DNA from: an uncultured Opitutales bacterium | Lineage (GTDB): Bacteria; Verrucomicrobiota; Verrucomicrobiia; Opitutales; Intestinicryptomonadaceae | Length of the DNA: 64,000 nt | Assembly (NCBI GenBank): GCA_944389215.1 | Contig: CALXLN010000009.1 | Coordinates: 1-64,000, forward strand | Direction: 5' to 3' | In this document: positions 9,712 to 18,845 of the stretch, one piece after another | Layout of the letters: each line of letters opens with the position of its first letter | Position numbering within the stretch: position 1 is the stretch's first letter | Notes under the pieces: model-generated | The model's database searches: none | Told to the model about the DNA's origin: nothing | What the model saw: the letters and a program-made list of their open reading frames with translations, nothing else | Translations under genes and position numbers: made by a program

Positions 9712-10482
9712 ATGTTAAGCGTAAGAATAATTCCGTGCTTGGACGTGCATGCCGGGCGCGTGGTAAAGGGAGTTAATTTTGTAAATCTCGTAGACGCGGG
9801 AGACCCCGTCGAACAAGCCAAGGCGTACGAAAAGCAAGGCGCCGACGAGCTCGTCTTTCTCGACATAACCGCATCCAGCGACAAGCGCGACATTATGCTT
9901 GAGGTTGTGGAGCGCACAGCCTCTGAATGCTTTATGCCTTTAACTGTAGGCGGCGGATTGCGCAGCGTGGAGGATATACGCAAAATGCTGAACGCGGGCG
10001 CCGACAAAGTTTCGCTCAATACGGCGGCAATTATGAATCCCGACCTCGTTTCCCATGCGTCGGCTAAATTCGGCAACCAGTGCATAGTAGTGGCAATAGA
10101 CGCCAAGCGCGACGGAGAAAATAAATGGCGCGTATACACTCACGGCGGCAGAAACGCTACCGACCTCGACGCAGTTGAATGGGCAAAGGAAGTCGCGCGG
10201 CGCGGCGCGGGCGAAATACTGCTAACCTCAATGGACTGCGACGGCACGAAGAACGGCTACGACATAGCCCTTACAAAGGCCGTCAGCGACGCCGTCCCGA
10301 TTCCCGTAATAGCTTCAGGCGGCGCTGGCAATTTGAAGCATATGGTTGACGTCGTAAAATACGGCGGCGCTAACGCCGTGCTCGCGGCGTCAATTTTCCA
10401 TTTTGGCACATATACGATAGATCAGGCAAAAGCCGCCCTCATGGCGGAGGGCATTCCCGCAAGAAGACTTGGAGACAGCTAG
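9712..10482 (+). CDS. hisF: Imidazole glycerol phosphate synthase, cyclase subunit
   Basis: HisF uses ammonia from HisH to close the imidazole ring, giving IGP and AICAR. The 256-residue (beta/alpha)8 barrel shows [19 protein letters not shown] with the catalytic Asp near residue 11, VVAIDAKRD with the second Asp, and the phosphate loops TVGGGLRS and IASGGAGN. HisH and the other his genes are not in the window. The gene sits four bases after a membrane protein and two bases before speA, so it is translated as part of that set. Confidence 0.96.
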   Translation: MLSVRIIPCLDVHAGRVVKGVNFVNLVDAGDPVEQAKAYEKQGADELVFLDITASSDKRDIMLEVVERTASECFMPLTVGGGLRSVEDIRKMLNAGADKVSLNTAAIMNPDLVSHASAKFGNQCIVVAIDAKRDGENKWRVYTHGGRNATDLDAVEWAKEVARRGAGEILLTSMDCDGTKNGYDIALTKAVSDAVPIPVIASGGAGNLKHMVDVVKYGGANAVLAASIFHFGTYTIDQAKAALMAEGIPARRLGDS

Positions 10483-10484
10483 CA

Positions 10485-12386
10485 ATGGGAAACTGGGACA
10501 TATCCGAATCCGCAAAACTATACGGTATTAACGATTGGGGAATGGGACATTTCTCAATTTCAAAAGACGGCAATCTCTTGGTGCATCCGCTCGCGGACCC
10601 GCGTTCCATCGACATATCCGACATAGTAAAGGAGGCGCGTTCAATGGGGCTGACAACGCCGCTTACGATACGCGTTCAGGACCTTTTGAGAAACCGAGTG
10701 GAACGCCTAAATAAGGCGTTTGCAAAATCGATAAAAGAGGAAAATTACGACGGCTGCTACCGCGGCGTTTTCCCCATAAAGGTAAACCAGCTGAGGGAAG
10801 TCGTAGAGGAAATTCTAGACGCCGGAGAAGACTACCAATACGGAATAGAGGCCGGAAGCAAAGGCGAACTAATGCTTGCAATGGCGCTCCACAATAGCGA
10901 CAAATCGCTGCTAATCTGCAACGGCTACAAGGACGACGAATACATACGCCTGGCTTTAAACGGCATAAAAATAGGCAAGCCCATATTTATAGTCGTTGAG
11001 CAGCCGTCGGAAATCGATGCAATAATACGCATTTCAAAAAAAGAGGGCGTAAATCCCAATATCGGCCTGCGCGTAAAACTCAATGTAGCCGGCGAAGGCA
11101 AATGGGCTGCGTCGGTGGGAGAAAACGCCAAGTTCGGATTATTCCCAACGGAAATTATGAACGCCGCCGCAAAGCTCAAGCGCGCCGGGCTAAAGAACGC
11201 TCTCAAACTTGTGCATTTTCACGTCGGTTCGCAGGTTCCGAACATCGCCACGATAAAAACCGCCGTCCACGAGGGAGCCCGCTATTATTGCGAACTGCGC
11301 CGAATGGGGTTCGGAGTGGAGTATGTGGACTGCGGCGGAGGGCTCGGAATAGACTACGACGGTTCGCGCGCAAACTATGAAAGCTCGACGAACTACTCGC
11401 TGGAAGAATACGCTGCAACTGTCGTTTACGCAATAAAAACAGTTTGCGACCAAGCCCAAGTTCCCCATCCGACAATCGTAACCGAAAGCGGGCGCGCGAT
11501 AGTAGCCCCGCATTCGATTCTCGTTCTAGAGGTTCGGGATAGCATAGAAAAAAATGCAGACGACAAAATCGTTAAGATAAAAAAGAATTCGCCCCAAGTT
11601 TTAAAAGACCTGCTCCACATCTTAGAGATGAAGAGCTCTTATAAGAGCCATCTCGAACGTTTTCTCGACGCCGAACAACTAAAGAACGAAGCCCACACGC
11701 TGTTCTCGCACGGCTACATGAAGCTGGAAGAATGGGCGCAGGCGGAAAATATATTCTGGCTTATATGTGCCGATATATCGAAAATTTTGCGAGGGCAAAA
11801 TCAAATTCCCGAAGATTTGGCAAAAATCGACGAAATTTTGTCGGCTCAATACGTCTGCAATTTCTCAGTATTCCAATCGCTGCTCGACCACTGGGCTTTA
11901 AAGCAGCTTTTTCCCGTAGTACCCCTGCAGAGGCTGGACGAAGAACCCAATGTGCAAACGACAATTGTGGACATAACATGCGACTCCGACGGGAAGATAA
12001 ACAAGTTTATCGACTTGGAGGACGAGCGCGACACATTGCCGCTTCATAAGCTCCGCAAAAACGAGCCATACTATATAGGAGTATTCCTCGTTGGCGCCTA
12101 TCAGGACATCATGGGAGACCAGCACAACTTGTTTGGCAGGGTAAACGAAGTGCACGTATTTTTAGAGGACGACGAAGAAGACGGCTTCTATATTGAAGAG
12201 GCTATTGAAGGCTCGCAAATAGACGAGATTCTTCCGCAAATCCAATACAAGAGCGAATACATCTCGCGGCTTATGAAAAAGCAGGTCGACGCCGCTGTAA
12301 AGGCGGATAAAATAAAGCCGCGCGAAGGCGTAAAAATATTAAACCTGTATAACGGTATGTTAAAGAGCAAGACTTACCTGGATTAA
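10485..12386 (+). CDS. speA: Biosynthetic arginine decarboxylase
   Basis: This PLP enzyme of the alanine-racemase-like fold converts arginine to agmatine, the first step of the agmatine route to putrescine. The 633-residue length agrees with the SpeA family. The PLP lysine block is GVFPIKVNQLREVVEEI, followed by GIEAGSKGELMLAM, the LVHFHVGSQVPN block and a Gly-rich CGGGLGIDYDG phosphate-binding turn. It begins two bases after hisF, so translation is probably coupled. No agmatinase or agmatine deiminase is present in the window. Confidence 0.95.
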   Translation: MGNWDISESAKLYGINDWGMGHFSISKDGNLLVHPLADPRSIDISDIVKEARSMGLTTPLTIRVQDLLRNRVERLNKAFAKSIKEENYDGCYRGVFPIKVNQLREVVEEILDAGEDYQYGIEAGSKGELMLAMALHNSDKSLLICNGYKDDEYIRLALNGIKIGKPIFIVVEQPSEIDAIIRISKKEGVNPNIGLRVKLNVAGEGKWAASVGENAKFGLFPTEIMNAAAKLKRAGLKNALKLVHFHVGSQVPNIATIKTAVHEGARYYCELRRMGFGVEYVDCGGGLGIDYDGSRANYESSTNYSLEEYAATVVYAIKTVCDQAQVPHPTIVTESGRAIVAPHSILVLEVRDSIEKNADDKIVKIKKNSPQVLKDLLHILEMKSSYKSHLERFLDAEQLKNEAHTLFSHGYMKLEEWAQAENIFWLICADISKILRGQNQIPEDLAKIDEILSAQYVCNFSVFQSLLDHWALKQLFPVVPLQRLDEEPNVQTTIVDITCDSDGKINKFIDLEDERDTLPLHKLRKNEPYYIGVFLVGAYQDIMGDQHNLFGRVNEVHVFLEDDEEDGFYIEEAIEGSQIDEILPQIQYKSEYISRLMKKQVDAAVKADKIKPREGVKILNLYNGMLKSKTYLD

Positions 12387-12530
12387 GATTTACGCTGCCC
12401 GCGCCGCCAAGCCGCAAGTTTTTTGCGCGCGTGGAGGAATTTTTTGCGCGCAGTTTCTTTGCAAAAAAAGAGCTAGAAACAACATCCTTGCCTTCTTAGC
12501 CCCAAGCGCCGGAAGGAAAAAACGCCCGCA

Positions 12531-12733
12531 CCCGTAAAAGCGTCTATGCCAGTAAAACTGTCCGCTCCAGTGAAATGCCACTCCAGTTAAATCGCATACT
12601 CCAGTTAAACGCCACTCCAATAAAACCGCCTGCGACAGTAAAACTACCTGTGCCAGTAAAGCCGCATGCTCCAGTAAAACGCCTGCACCCATAAAAGCGT
12701 CTGTGCAGTAAAACTACCTGTGCCAGTAAAATC
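12531..12733. repeat. Degenerate 16-18 bp tandem array, eleven copies plus a partial
   Basis: The consensus unit is close to CCAGTAAAACNNCNTGNN. Copies begin at 12531, 12549, 12567, 12583, 12601, 12617, 12635, 12653, 12671, 12688, 12706 and 12723. Unit lengths vary between 16 and 18 bases, so no frame stays repetitive throughout. It fills most of the gap between the convergent speA and polB genes; no classical terminator hairpin is seen there. Confidence 0.85.
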
Positions 12734-12763
12734 TTTTTAAACATCCCGCAAGAACAAAAAATT

Positions 12764-14977
12764 TTAAAAGAGCTCCGTTTGGACGGGAGTTTCAGGCTGG
12801 GGCAAAAAACGCTCCCGCCAATCGTCGATTTTTTTCAGATAGTATGAAGCGTCGTATGGCGCCGACAATGGATCGTACAAATCAACAGGCCTGGCTTTTT
12901 TCCAATCTGGAAGTTTCTTTGAATTCTGCGACAAGCAAATGTAGTACGACACTTTATCTCCCGCCTCCGGGCGGGGCGACATAAGCAAAGCCGCCTCCAT
13001 AGCCGCGCGCCTTCCCTTGCCCGACGACGCTATTTCGGATTCATACTGTGCGGGAGATTTGCTTATATATTCGCTCTTTGCAAGCTTCTGCACGTCAAAT
13101 TTTCCGGATGAAATTTCGGCGCGCAAATCCTCAATCTGCGCGTATATGCTGGTATCCTCCCCGCGCAGTTTATCCTCAACAAACATCCGTGTAAGCAAGC
13201 GCAAAAAAGGTTCTGCGGCCCGGTTGCGAAAAGACGACCCGCGCAAAATAATTCCGCCGTCGAGCTCCATAAGCGCGTAATTTTTCGCCTTGTAGCAAAA
13301 CATTGCGGCGTATTTGCCGTCGTAATCCAAATCAACGCCTTCCGGCAGCACATGAATCACCTTTTCCAGCAAAGCTTCGGGGTTTTCGTAATAATCGGGA
13401 GAGGTTAGATATATTCCGTCGGTATCGGCTTCCAAAATGGAGCATCCCTCGGAAACGAAAGCATCCATAAGTTTCACAAGCAAATCCCTGCCGCGCGCGG
13501 TAACCTCGTCAGCCAAAGACGTGTCCCCGAAGATTGCCGTCGAAAGCCCAAGATAACCGTAAAACGAATTTATAAGAATCTTAAAACTCTTTTGTCTGGC
13601 GTCGAACTCTCGCCGCTCTGATTCGTCAGTTGCGGTCTTTGCGAGATTTTTATAATGCAGGCGGTACTCGCGCAATTGGCGGAGCTCGCGCAGGAAAACT
13701 TGGAGATAGTCATTGCGCGGGCACTTGCCGATGACAAGCATAAGACTCGGATAAAGCGAAGCTACGTCGTAATGCAATACGTTTTTAAACACGCCCTCCT
13801 CGTAGCTTGCCGACAGCGCGCCCTCAAAGAACTCGGTCTCCTGAGGCAGAGGCAGCGCCGCGCCCGCGGCAAAATACTTTTCCAAGAACAGGCTTTCAAC
13901 CTTCATTCCCGAACCGCGCAATATGCACTCCTGCAGCGTAAGCGGAAAATTTTGGACTTGCGCGACGTAAGTCGGAAGAAGATTGTCCGCAAGAGCTGCA
14001 GTCTCGCGCAAATCGTCCGAAAGATATGCGCGAAACCGCTTCCGGTCTGAAACGAATACGTCTTTTATTTCGTCCCCGCCAATATATGTGCGCGACTGGC
14101 GGGTGCTTATGCCGAAGTGGATTGCAGACTCCTTTAGCGTGTACGACGGCATTTCCCTTGCAGTTATATCGTAAAGCTGAACTAGAATAAGAGTGTCTAC
14201 GACTGTTCTTCCGGGAATATCGCACCGCGTATAGGCAAATGTGCGCTCGGCTATTTTTAGACGGCTCTTGCGAAACTGCACACCAGCCCCAAATCTGCCC
14301 CAATCCATCGGGACTCCCATACGCTTTGAACGCTCGGCTATATATGGAAGGTCGAATTTAAAAATATTGTGCCCCTCTATCAAATCTGGATCGCGGGACA
14401 AAATCTCGCGCTGCAAATCCGCCAGCAGTTTTTTTTCTGCGGAATCCGTCATTTCAGATATCTCGAGAATCTTCCCGCCGCCGAAACCCGATATCCCGAC
14501 TGCAATAATTCTGTCAGACGGCCTTGACGCTTGCGGGAATCCCTCAACCGAATGGACTTCTATATCCAATTGCACCCTGCGGATTTCGCCGAACTTCAAC
14601 CCAGAAAACATTCTCAGGGAATTGGCGAGCAAATACTGGTTCTCGACGCTCGATATCCTCTCCACCGGCAAGCGCTTGTCGCGGCCTTTAAAATATTTTT
14701 CCATATCCGCCGGCGATGAAAACCGCATTACCGCGTCAAGCGGCGCGCGCGGCCCCCCCTCTGGTGGGGCGGATTGCGCAAAAACGTGCGCATAAGAGCA
14801 TTCCGCCGCGCCGCTTGTCCATAAAAACGGATTGAACTCCACTGATGAACAGCGGCGGGCGCCGCTGCTATCGGCGTGGCAGACATGAATCGAACCGTCG
14901 GAATCGGCCCATATCCCGCAAATGTAATCTTTAAAATCGTTGTCGCCCATAAGAATATGCTTGCCCATTTTTTGCAT
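12764..14977 (-). CDS. Family-B DNA polymerase (Pol II-like)
   Basis: The product is a DNA polymerase with 3'-5' proofreading; E. coli Pol II of this family acts in repair and lesion bypass. From the ATG at 14977 it has about 737 residues. Exonuclease motifs are DIE (about residue 138), EGHNIFKFDLPYI (about 200) and YLSDDLRETAAL (about 318). Polymerase motif A is YDVASLYPS (about 404), motif B is KILINSFYGYLG (about 466) and motif C is ADTDGIY (about 518). The frame stays open to 15166, but that extension overlaps adk and is not homologous-looking. ATGs at 14968 and 14950 are alternatives. Only about 31 bases separate it from the divergent adk start. Confidence 0.92.
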   Translation of the reverse strand: MQKMGKHILMGDNDFKDYICGIWADSDGSIHVCHADSSGARRCSSVEFNPFLWTSGAAECSYAHVFAQSAPPEGGPRAPLDAVMRFSSPADMEKYFKGRDKRLPVERISSVENQYLLANSLRMFSGLKFGEIRRVQLDIEVHSVEGFPQASRPSDRIIAVGISGFGGGKILEISEMTDSAEKKLLADLQREILSRDPDLIEGHNIFKFDLPYIAERSKRMGVPMDWGRFGAGVQFRKSRLKIAERTFAYTRCDIPGRTVVDTLILVQLYDITAREMPSYTLKESAIHFGISTRQSRTYIGGDEIKDVFVSDRKRFRAYLSDDLRETAALADNLLPTYVAQVQNFPLTLQECILRGSGMKVESLFLEKYFAAGAALPLPQETEFFEGALSASYEEGVFKNVLHYDVASLYPSLMLVIGKCPRNDYLQVFLRELRQLREYRLHYKNLAKTATDESERREFDARQKSFKILINSFYGYLGLSTAIFGDTSLADEVTARGRDLLVKLMDAFVSEGCSILEADTDGIYLTSPDYYENPEALLEKVIHVLPEGVDLDYDGKYAAMFCYKAKNYALMELDGGIILRGSSFRNRAAEPFLRLLTRMFVEDKLRGEDTSIYAQIEDLRAEISSGKFDVQKLAKSEYISKSPAQYESEIASSGKGRRAAMEAALLMSPRPEAGDKVSYYICLSQNSKKLPDWKKARPVDLYDPLSAPYDASYYLKKIDDWRERFLPQPETPVQTELF

Positions 14978-15008
14978 GTTTTCAAACTTAATCGGACTAT
15001 TTGGAAAA

Positions 15009-15674
15009 ATGAAAAAATCTAACCTAATTATGTTGGGAGCGCCGGGCAGCGGCAAAGGCACGCGCGCGGTAGCCCTTTGCGAAGTCTTGGGAATAGTGCA
15101 GGTCGCCACGGGCGATCTCTTCAGAAACAACCTGAAAGGCGGCACGGAACTTGGAAAACTTGCCAAATCTTACATGGATAAAGGCGAGCTCGTCCCCGAC
15201 GACGTTACCGCAGCCATGGTAAAAGACAGGCTAATGCAGCCCGACGTAAAAAAAGGATTTGTCCTCGACGGATTTCCGCGCACGGTAAAACAAGCCGATA
15301 TGCTGGAAAATATCCTTAATCAAATCGGGGAGAAAATCGCCGCAGTTATCTATCTAGACGTACCCGACGAAGAAATAATCAAGAGAATTTCCGGCAGGCT
15401 CGTGTGCGAAAAATGCCAAACCCCATACCATAAGACGTTCACGCCTCCGAAGGTCGAAGGCGTCTGCGACAAGTGCGGAGGCAAACTATACACGCGCGAC
15501 GACGATAAACCAGAAACTGTCAAAAAACGGCTCGACGTATTCCGTTCCACAACATTTCCCCTTGTTGAATACTATAGAAACAAGGGACTCCTTGTGCCGA
15601 TTCCAGCCGAACTTTCCGCAAACGGCGCAGTGGCAGATATGCGCGAACTTGCAAAAAAGCTGGAACTGCTCTAA
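15009..15674 (+). CDS. adk: Adenylate kinase (zinc-type LID)
   Basis: It interconverts ATP + AMP and 2 ADP in the cytoplasm. The 221-residue protein starts MKKSNLIMLGAPGSGKG with the P loop and has the LDGFPRT signature. The LID domain holds a four-Cys zinc site (CEKC...CDKC). The frame extends upstream to 14940, but the family start is the ATG at 15009. Its stop and the next gene's start share one base (TAATG at 15672-15676), so the two are translationally coupled. Confidence 0.96.
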   Translation: MKKSNLIMLGAPGSGKGTRAVALCEVLGIVQVATGDLFRNNLKGGTELGKLAKSYMDKGELVPDDVTAAMVKDRLMQPDVKKGFVLDGFPRTVKQADMLENILNQIGEKIAAVIYLDVPDEEIIKRISGRLVCEKCQTPYHKTFTPPKVEGVCDKCGGKLYTRDDDKPETVKKRLDVFRSTTFPLVEYYRNKGLLVPIPAELSANGAVADMRELAKKLELL

Positions 15675-16477
15675 TGCGAATCTTTTTTATAGGGGATATT
15701 GTCGGCAAACCCGGGCGCAAACTTCTTGCCGATAATTTGCTAGACATTAGAGAGTCGATGAAAATCGACTTTGTGATAGCCAATGCCGAAAATTCAGCCG
15801 GCGGCAACGGCGTTACAAAGAATATGGTGGAAGAGCTTCTCCGTTACGGCGTGGACGCTATAACATTGGGAGACCATATTTGGGACCAGCGCTGTTTCGA
15901 GTCGGAAATCGACTCGCTGGAAATGGTTTGCAGACCCGCAAACGTGCCTTACGGAAATCCCGGGCGCGAATACGTGATTCTCGAAAAAGACGGAGTAAAG
16001 CTCGGAATTTTCAGCCTGCTTGGACAGACTCTAATGAAAATAAAGGCAGATTGCCCGTTCGTAAATGCAACGCGCATGGTTGGAGTTCTGGCGCCGCTTT
16101 GCGATATTGCAATTTTAGACTTCCACGCTGAGACGACTTCCGAAAAAGTGTCTATGGCGTGGCATCTAGACGGTAAAATTCAAGCGATTGTTGGAACGCA
16201 CACGCACATTCCCACAAACGACGCAAGAATTTTTCCGCAAGGATTGGCATTTATCAGCGATGTTGGAATGACCGGTCCGTGGAATTCGTGCCTGGGCAGA
16301 AAATGGCAGCCAATTTTGAAGAAATTTATCGAGGGAAGGCCGCAGTCTTTTTTGATGGCGGAAGGAGACGAGCGCATATGCGGATGTATTATCGATATAG
16401 ATCCCGAAACGAAACGCTCTGTATATATAGCCCCGCATATAACGCCGCCGTTTAATAACGGCGAAAGCCTTGTCTAG
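15674..16477 (+). CDS. YmdB/TIGR00282-family metallophosphoesterase
   Basis: The 267-residue protein belongs to the calcineurin-like family of B. subtilis YmdB, which acts on cyclic nucleotides in that organism. Metal-site blocks are FIGDIVGKPGR, IANAENSAGGNG, LGDHIWDQ, DFHAETTSEK, GTHTHIPTND and DVGMTGP, all in the usual order. It overlaps adk by one base (TAATG). An active phosphodiesterase is likely from the intact metal ligands; the substrate in this organism is not known. Confidence 0.9.
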   Translation: MRIFFIGDIVGKPGRKLLADNLLDIRESMKIDFVIANAENSAGGNGVTKNMVEELLRYGVDAITLGDHIWDQRCFESEIDSLEMVCRPANVPYGNPGREYVILEKDGVKLGIFSLLGQTLMKIKADCPFVNATRMVGVLAPLCDIAILDFHAETTSEKVSMAWHLDGKIQAIVGTHTHIPTNDARIFPQGLAFISDVGMTGPWNSCLGRKWQPILKKFIEGRPQSFLMAEGDERICGCIIDIDPETKRSVYIAPHITPPFNNGESLV

Positions 16478-17421
16478 TTATTTCGCCGCGGCCAATCCGC
16501 GCATACTTTAGCGCGGCTGCCGCAAAAACAACGCAAAGCGTCCCGACAAAAACCCCAATGCGCGGCTTTAATGCATTTGCGGGGGAGTTTTATTTTGCGG
16601 AACGCTTTCCCATGGACGTCCGCTCCGAAATTTTCACGCGCGCGGCGCGCGCCATATCCAGTTCCGATTTAAAATTCCGCGACGCGAACAACTCTTCGAT
16701 TCCCTTGCAAAAGGACCGTTAAACAATCCATAATTTCCGCATAAAATAAATATATCCCTTTTGCGGCGGATGAACGACGCTGCCTAAAGTGTGCGAAACA
16801 GCCATGTGTACGTTGAAATACCGCAAGTTTTCCTCCCCGAGAAAGTTTGCCTGCCGGCTGCCTAAACAATTGCAAACGCAAAACGGCCTAAATGCCATCC
16901 TGCGTCATACCCATATCCCCTATCCGCCCAATTCAATGGGGGCGCGGCAAAGGTTTTCCGTGCACCGCGCGCGAATCGGTTGCGGAATCGGCGCCGTTTT
17001 CCTGATTGTTCATAGCGCACCGCTGACACCTTATGTAATGCAGTATGCTGTGGGCTATGAATGCACTGGCGTTTCCGCCAAACTAGCTCCTAGAAAGAAC
17101 ATCTATAGTTTCGTCTATATACGGGGATATCGATATTGTGCGTCGAACGTATGCTTTATCATTTTTCATTGCGCCATTATCCCACAGGCGCGAATAATTT
17201 TCAATAAAAATTAATATTTTATTTAATTAAATTTTATTATTAATTATTACTGATATGTTACGTGAAATTTAACAACCTAAACCTGCCCGAAAATGCAGGC
17301 GCGAAAACTGCAATGCTTCCGGATTGAAAAAAATCCCGCCCGGCAAGACGCATTGGGCAAAACAACAATTTGGAAAAAAAACTTGTTAAATCGGGTTTTA
17401 TATTAACAATTGTAGCCAACA
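16478..17421. other. Long intergenic region, no gene recognised
   Basis: About 940 bases lie between the YmdB-like gene and pntAA. A 141-codon frame at 16789-17214 exists but has no family resemblance, no ribosome site and unlikely composition (Cys- and Arg-rich ends). The last 220 bases are very AT-rich (around 17210-17260), which suits a promoter region for pntAA. I checked by eye for tmRNA, RNase P and SRP RNA signatures and found none. A structured RNA between 16800 and 17200 cannot be excluded. Confidence 0.4.
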
Positions 17422-18537
17422 ATGAAAACCTTATTCGTATGCTCTGAAAGAGACGCCAGAGAAACGCGCGTCTCTATAACGCCGGCCGACGCGAAAAAAC
17501 TAGCGGATATGGGCTGGTTGGTAAACGTAGAGTCCGGAGCCGGCGCAAAAGCCGGGTTCACCGATGCCGATTACGAAGCTTCCGGCGCAAAGATAGCCGA
17601 TGCGGACTTCATAAAAGAAGCGGACTTTGTAGTCGCCGTCCGAAAACCAGAAATAGAAGATGTAGCAAAGTTGAAAAAAGGGGCGTTTCGCATAAGCCTA
17701 TTGGACCCGTTCAACGAAAAAGCACTGATAAAAGCCTTTGCCGACGCGGGAATTACCGCGGCAAGCTTTGAAATGATCCCCCGCACGACAATCGCCCAGA
17801 AAATGGACGTGCTAAGCTCGCAATCGAATCTTGCCGGCTACAGTGCCGTTATAACCGCTGCGGCGCGCCTAAACAAGATTCTGCCGATGATGATGACTCC
17901 TGCGGGGACAATATCTCCGTTAAAATTTTTCATAGTGGGCGTAGGCGTCGCGGGACTTCAGGCTATAGCAACGGCAAAGCGCCTCGGCGCAAGAGTCGAA
18001 GCCTTCGACACCCGCCCGGTCGTCGAGGAGCAAGTAAAGAGCCTTGGAGCTAAATTTATCAAGATAGACCTTGGCGAAACCGGCCAAACAGCCCAAGGAT
18101 ACGCCAAAGAACTCACGCCGGAACAAATAGAGCTTCAGCGCAAGGGAATGGCAAAAGTCTGCGCGCAAGCCGACGTTATAATAACAACCGCCAAACTTTT
18201 CGGCAGAAAAGCCCCGCGCATAATAACCGCAGAAATGGTCGCCGGAATGAAGCCCGGCAGCATCATAATAGACATGGCGGTTGAAAGCGGCGGGAATGTC
18301 GACGGCTCAAAGCCCGACGAAACCGTAATCACTCCAAACGGCGTTACAATCGTAGGCGACACCTGCCTGGAGGCGCATGTACCGGCGACCGCAAGCCAAA
18401 TGTACGGCTCTAACGTATTCAACTTTATATCGCATTTCATGAAGGACGGAGAATTCGTTTTGAATATGGACGACCCCATATTGAAATCGTGCGTAGTCGC
18501 CAATGACGGACAAATAACCGACGAACGCTTTATGTAA
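17422..18537 (+). CDS. pntAA: NAD(P) transhydrogenase subunit alpha, part 1 (soluble domain I)
   Basis: This is the NAD(H)-binding domain of the proton-translocating transhydrogenase, which uses the proton gradient to drive hydride transfer from NADH to NADP+. The 371-residue product has the alanine-dehydrogenase-like fold. The N-terminal block is CSERDARETRVSITPADAKK and the dinucleotide loop is GVGVAGLQAIATAKRLGA. The invariant RQD loop is represented by SQSNLAGYSAV. The gene is the first of three (19 bases to pntAB), the split arrangement seen in Rhodospirillum and many other bacteria. Confidence 0.95.
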   Translation: MKTLFVCSERDARETRVSITPADAKKLADMGWLVNVESGAGAKAGFTDADYEASGAKIADADFIKEADFVVAVRKPEIEDVAKLKKGAFRISLLDPFNEKALIKAFADAGITAASFEMIPRTTIAQKMDVLSSQSNLAGYSAVITAAARLNKILPMMMTPAGTISPLKFFIVGVGVAGLQAIATAKRLGARVEAFDTRPVVEEQVKSLGAKFIKIDLGETGQTAQGYAKELTPEQIELQRKGMAKVCAQADVIITTAKLFGRKAPRIITAEMVAGMKPGSIIIDMAVESGGNVDGSKPDETVITPNGVTIVGDTCLEAHVPATASQMYGSNVFNFISHFMKDGEFVLNMDDPILKSCVVANDGQITDERFM

Positions 18538-18556
18538 CTTTAACGGGAAAAATAAA

Positions 18557-18844
18557 ATGGAAATAATACTGCTCCTATTTATATTTACGCTGGCGGCATT
18601 TTTGGGATTTGAGCTAATCTCAAAAGTTCCAAGCCAACTCCACACGCCGCTAATGAGCGGTTCAAACGCCATAAGCGGAATTACCATAGTCGGCGCGCTG
18701 CTATCGACTGCGGGAACTGAGGGAAGCACATTCGCCACGGTTCTCGGAGCCGCGGCCCTCGTGCTCGCCACTATAAACGTCGTTGGCGGATACATGGTAA
18801 CAGACAGAATGTTGGCAATGTTTAAAAAGAAGGGAGACAAATAA
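18557..18844 (+). CDS. pntAB: NAD(P) transhydrogenase subunit alpha, part 2 (membrane domain)
   Basis: The 95-residue protein has three or four hydrophobic helices (LLLFIFTLAAFLGFELIS; GITIVGALLSTAG; VLGAAALVLATINVVGGYMV). It supplies the alpha part of the membrane proton channel. The ribosome site AACGGGAAA lies eight bases upstream. Its stop is one base before the pntB start. Confidence 0.93.
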   Translation: MEIILLLFIFTLAAFLGFELISKVPSQLHTPLMSGSNAISGITIVGALLSTAGTEGSTFATVLGAAALVLATINVVGGYMVTDRMLAMFKKKGDK

Positions 18845-18845
18845 C

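Noticed and set aside
16789-17214. 141-codon frame between the YmdB-like gene and pntAA
   Set aside because: Composition and sequence do not resemble any protein, and there is no start signal.
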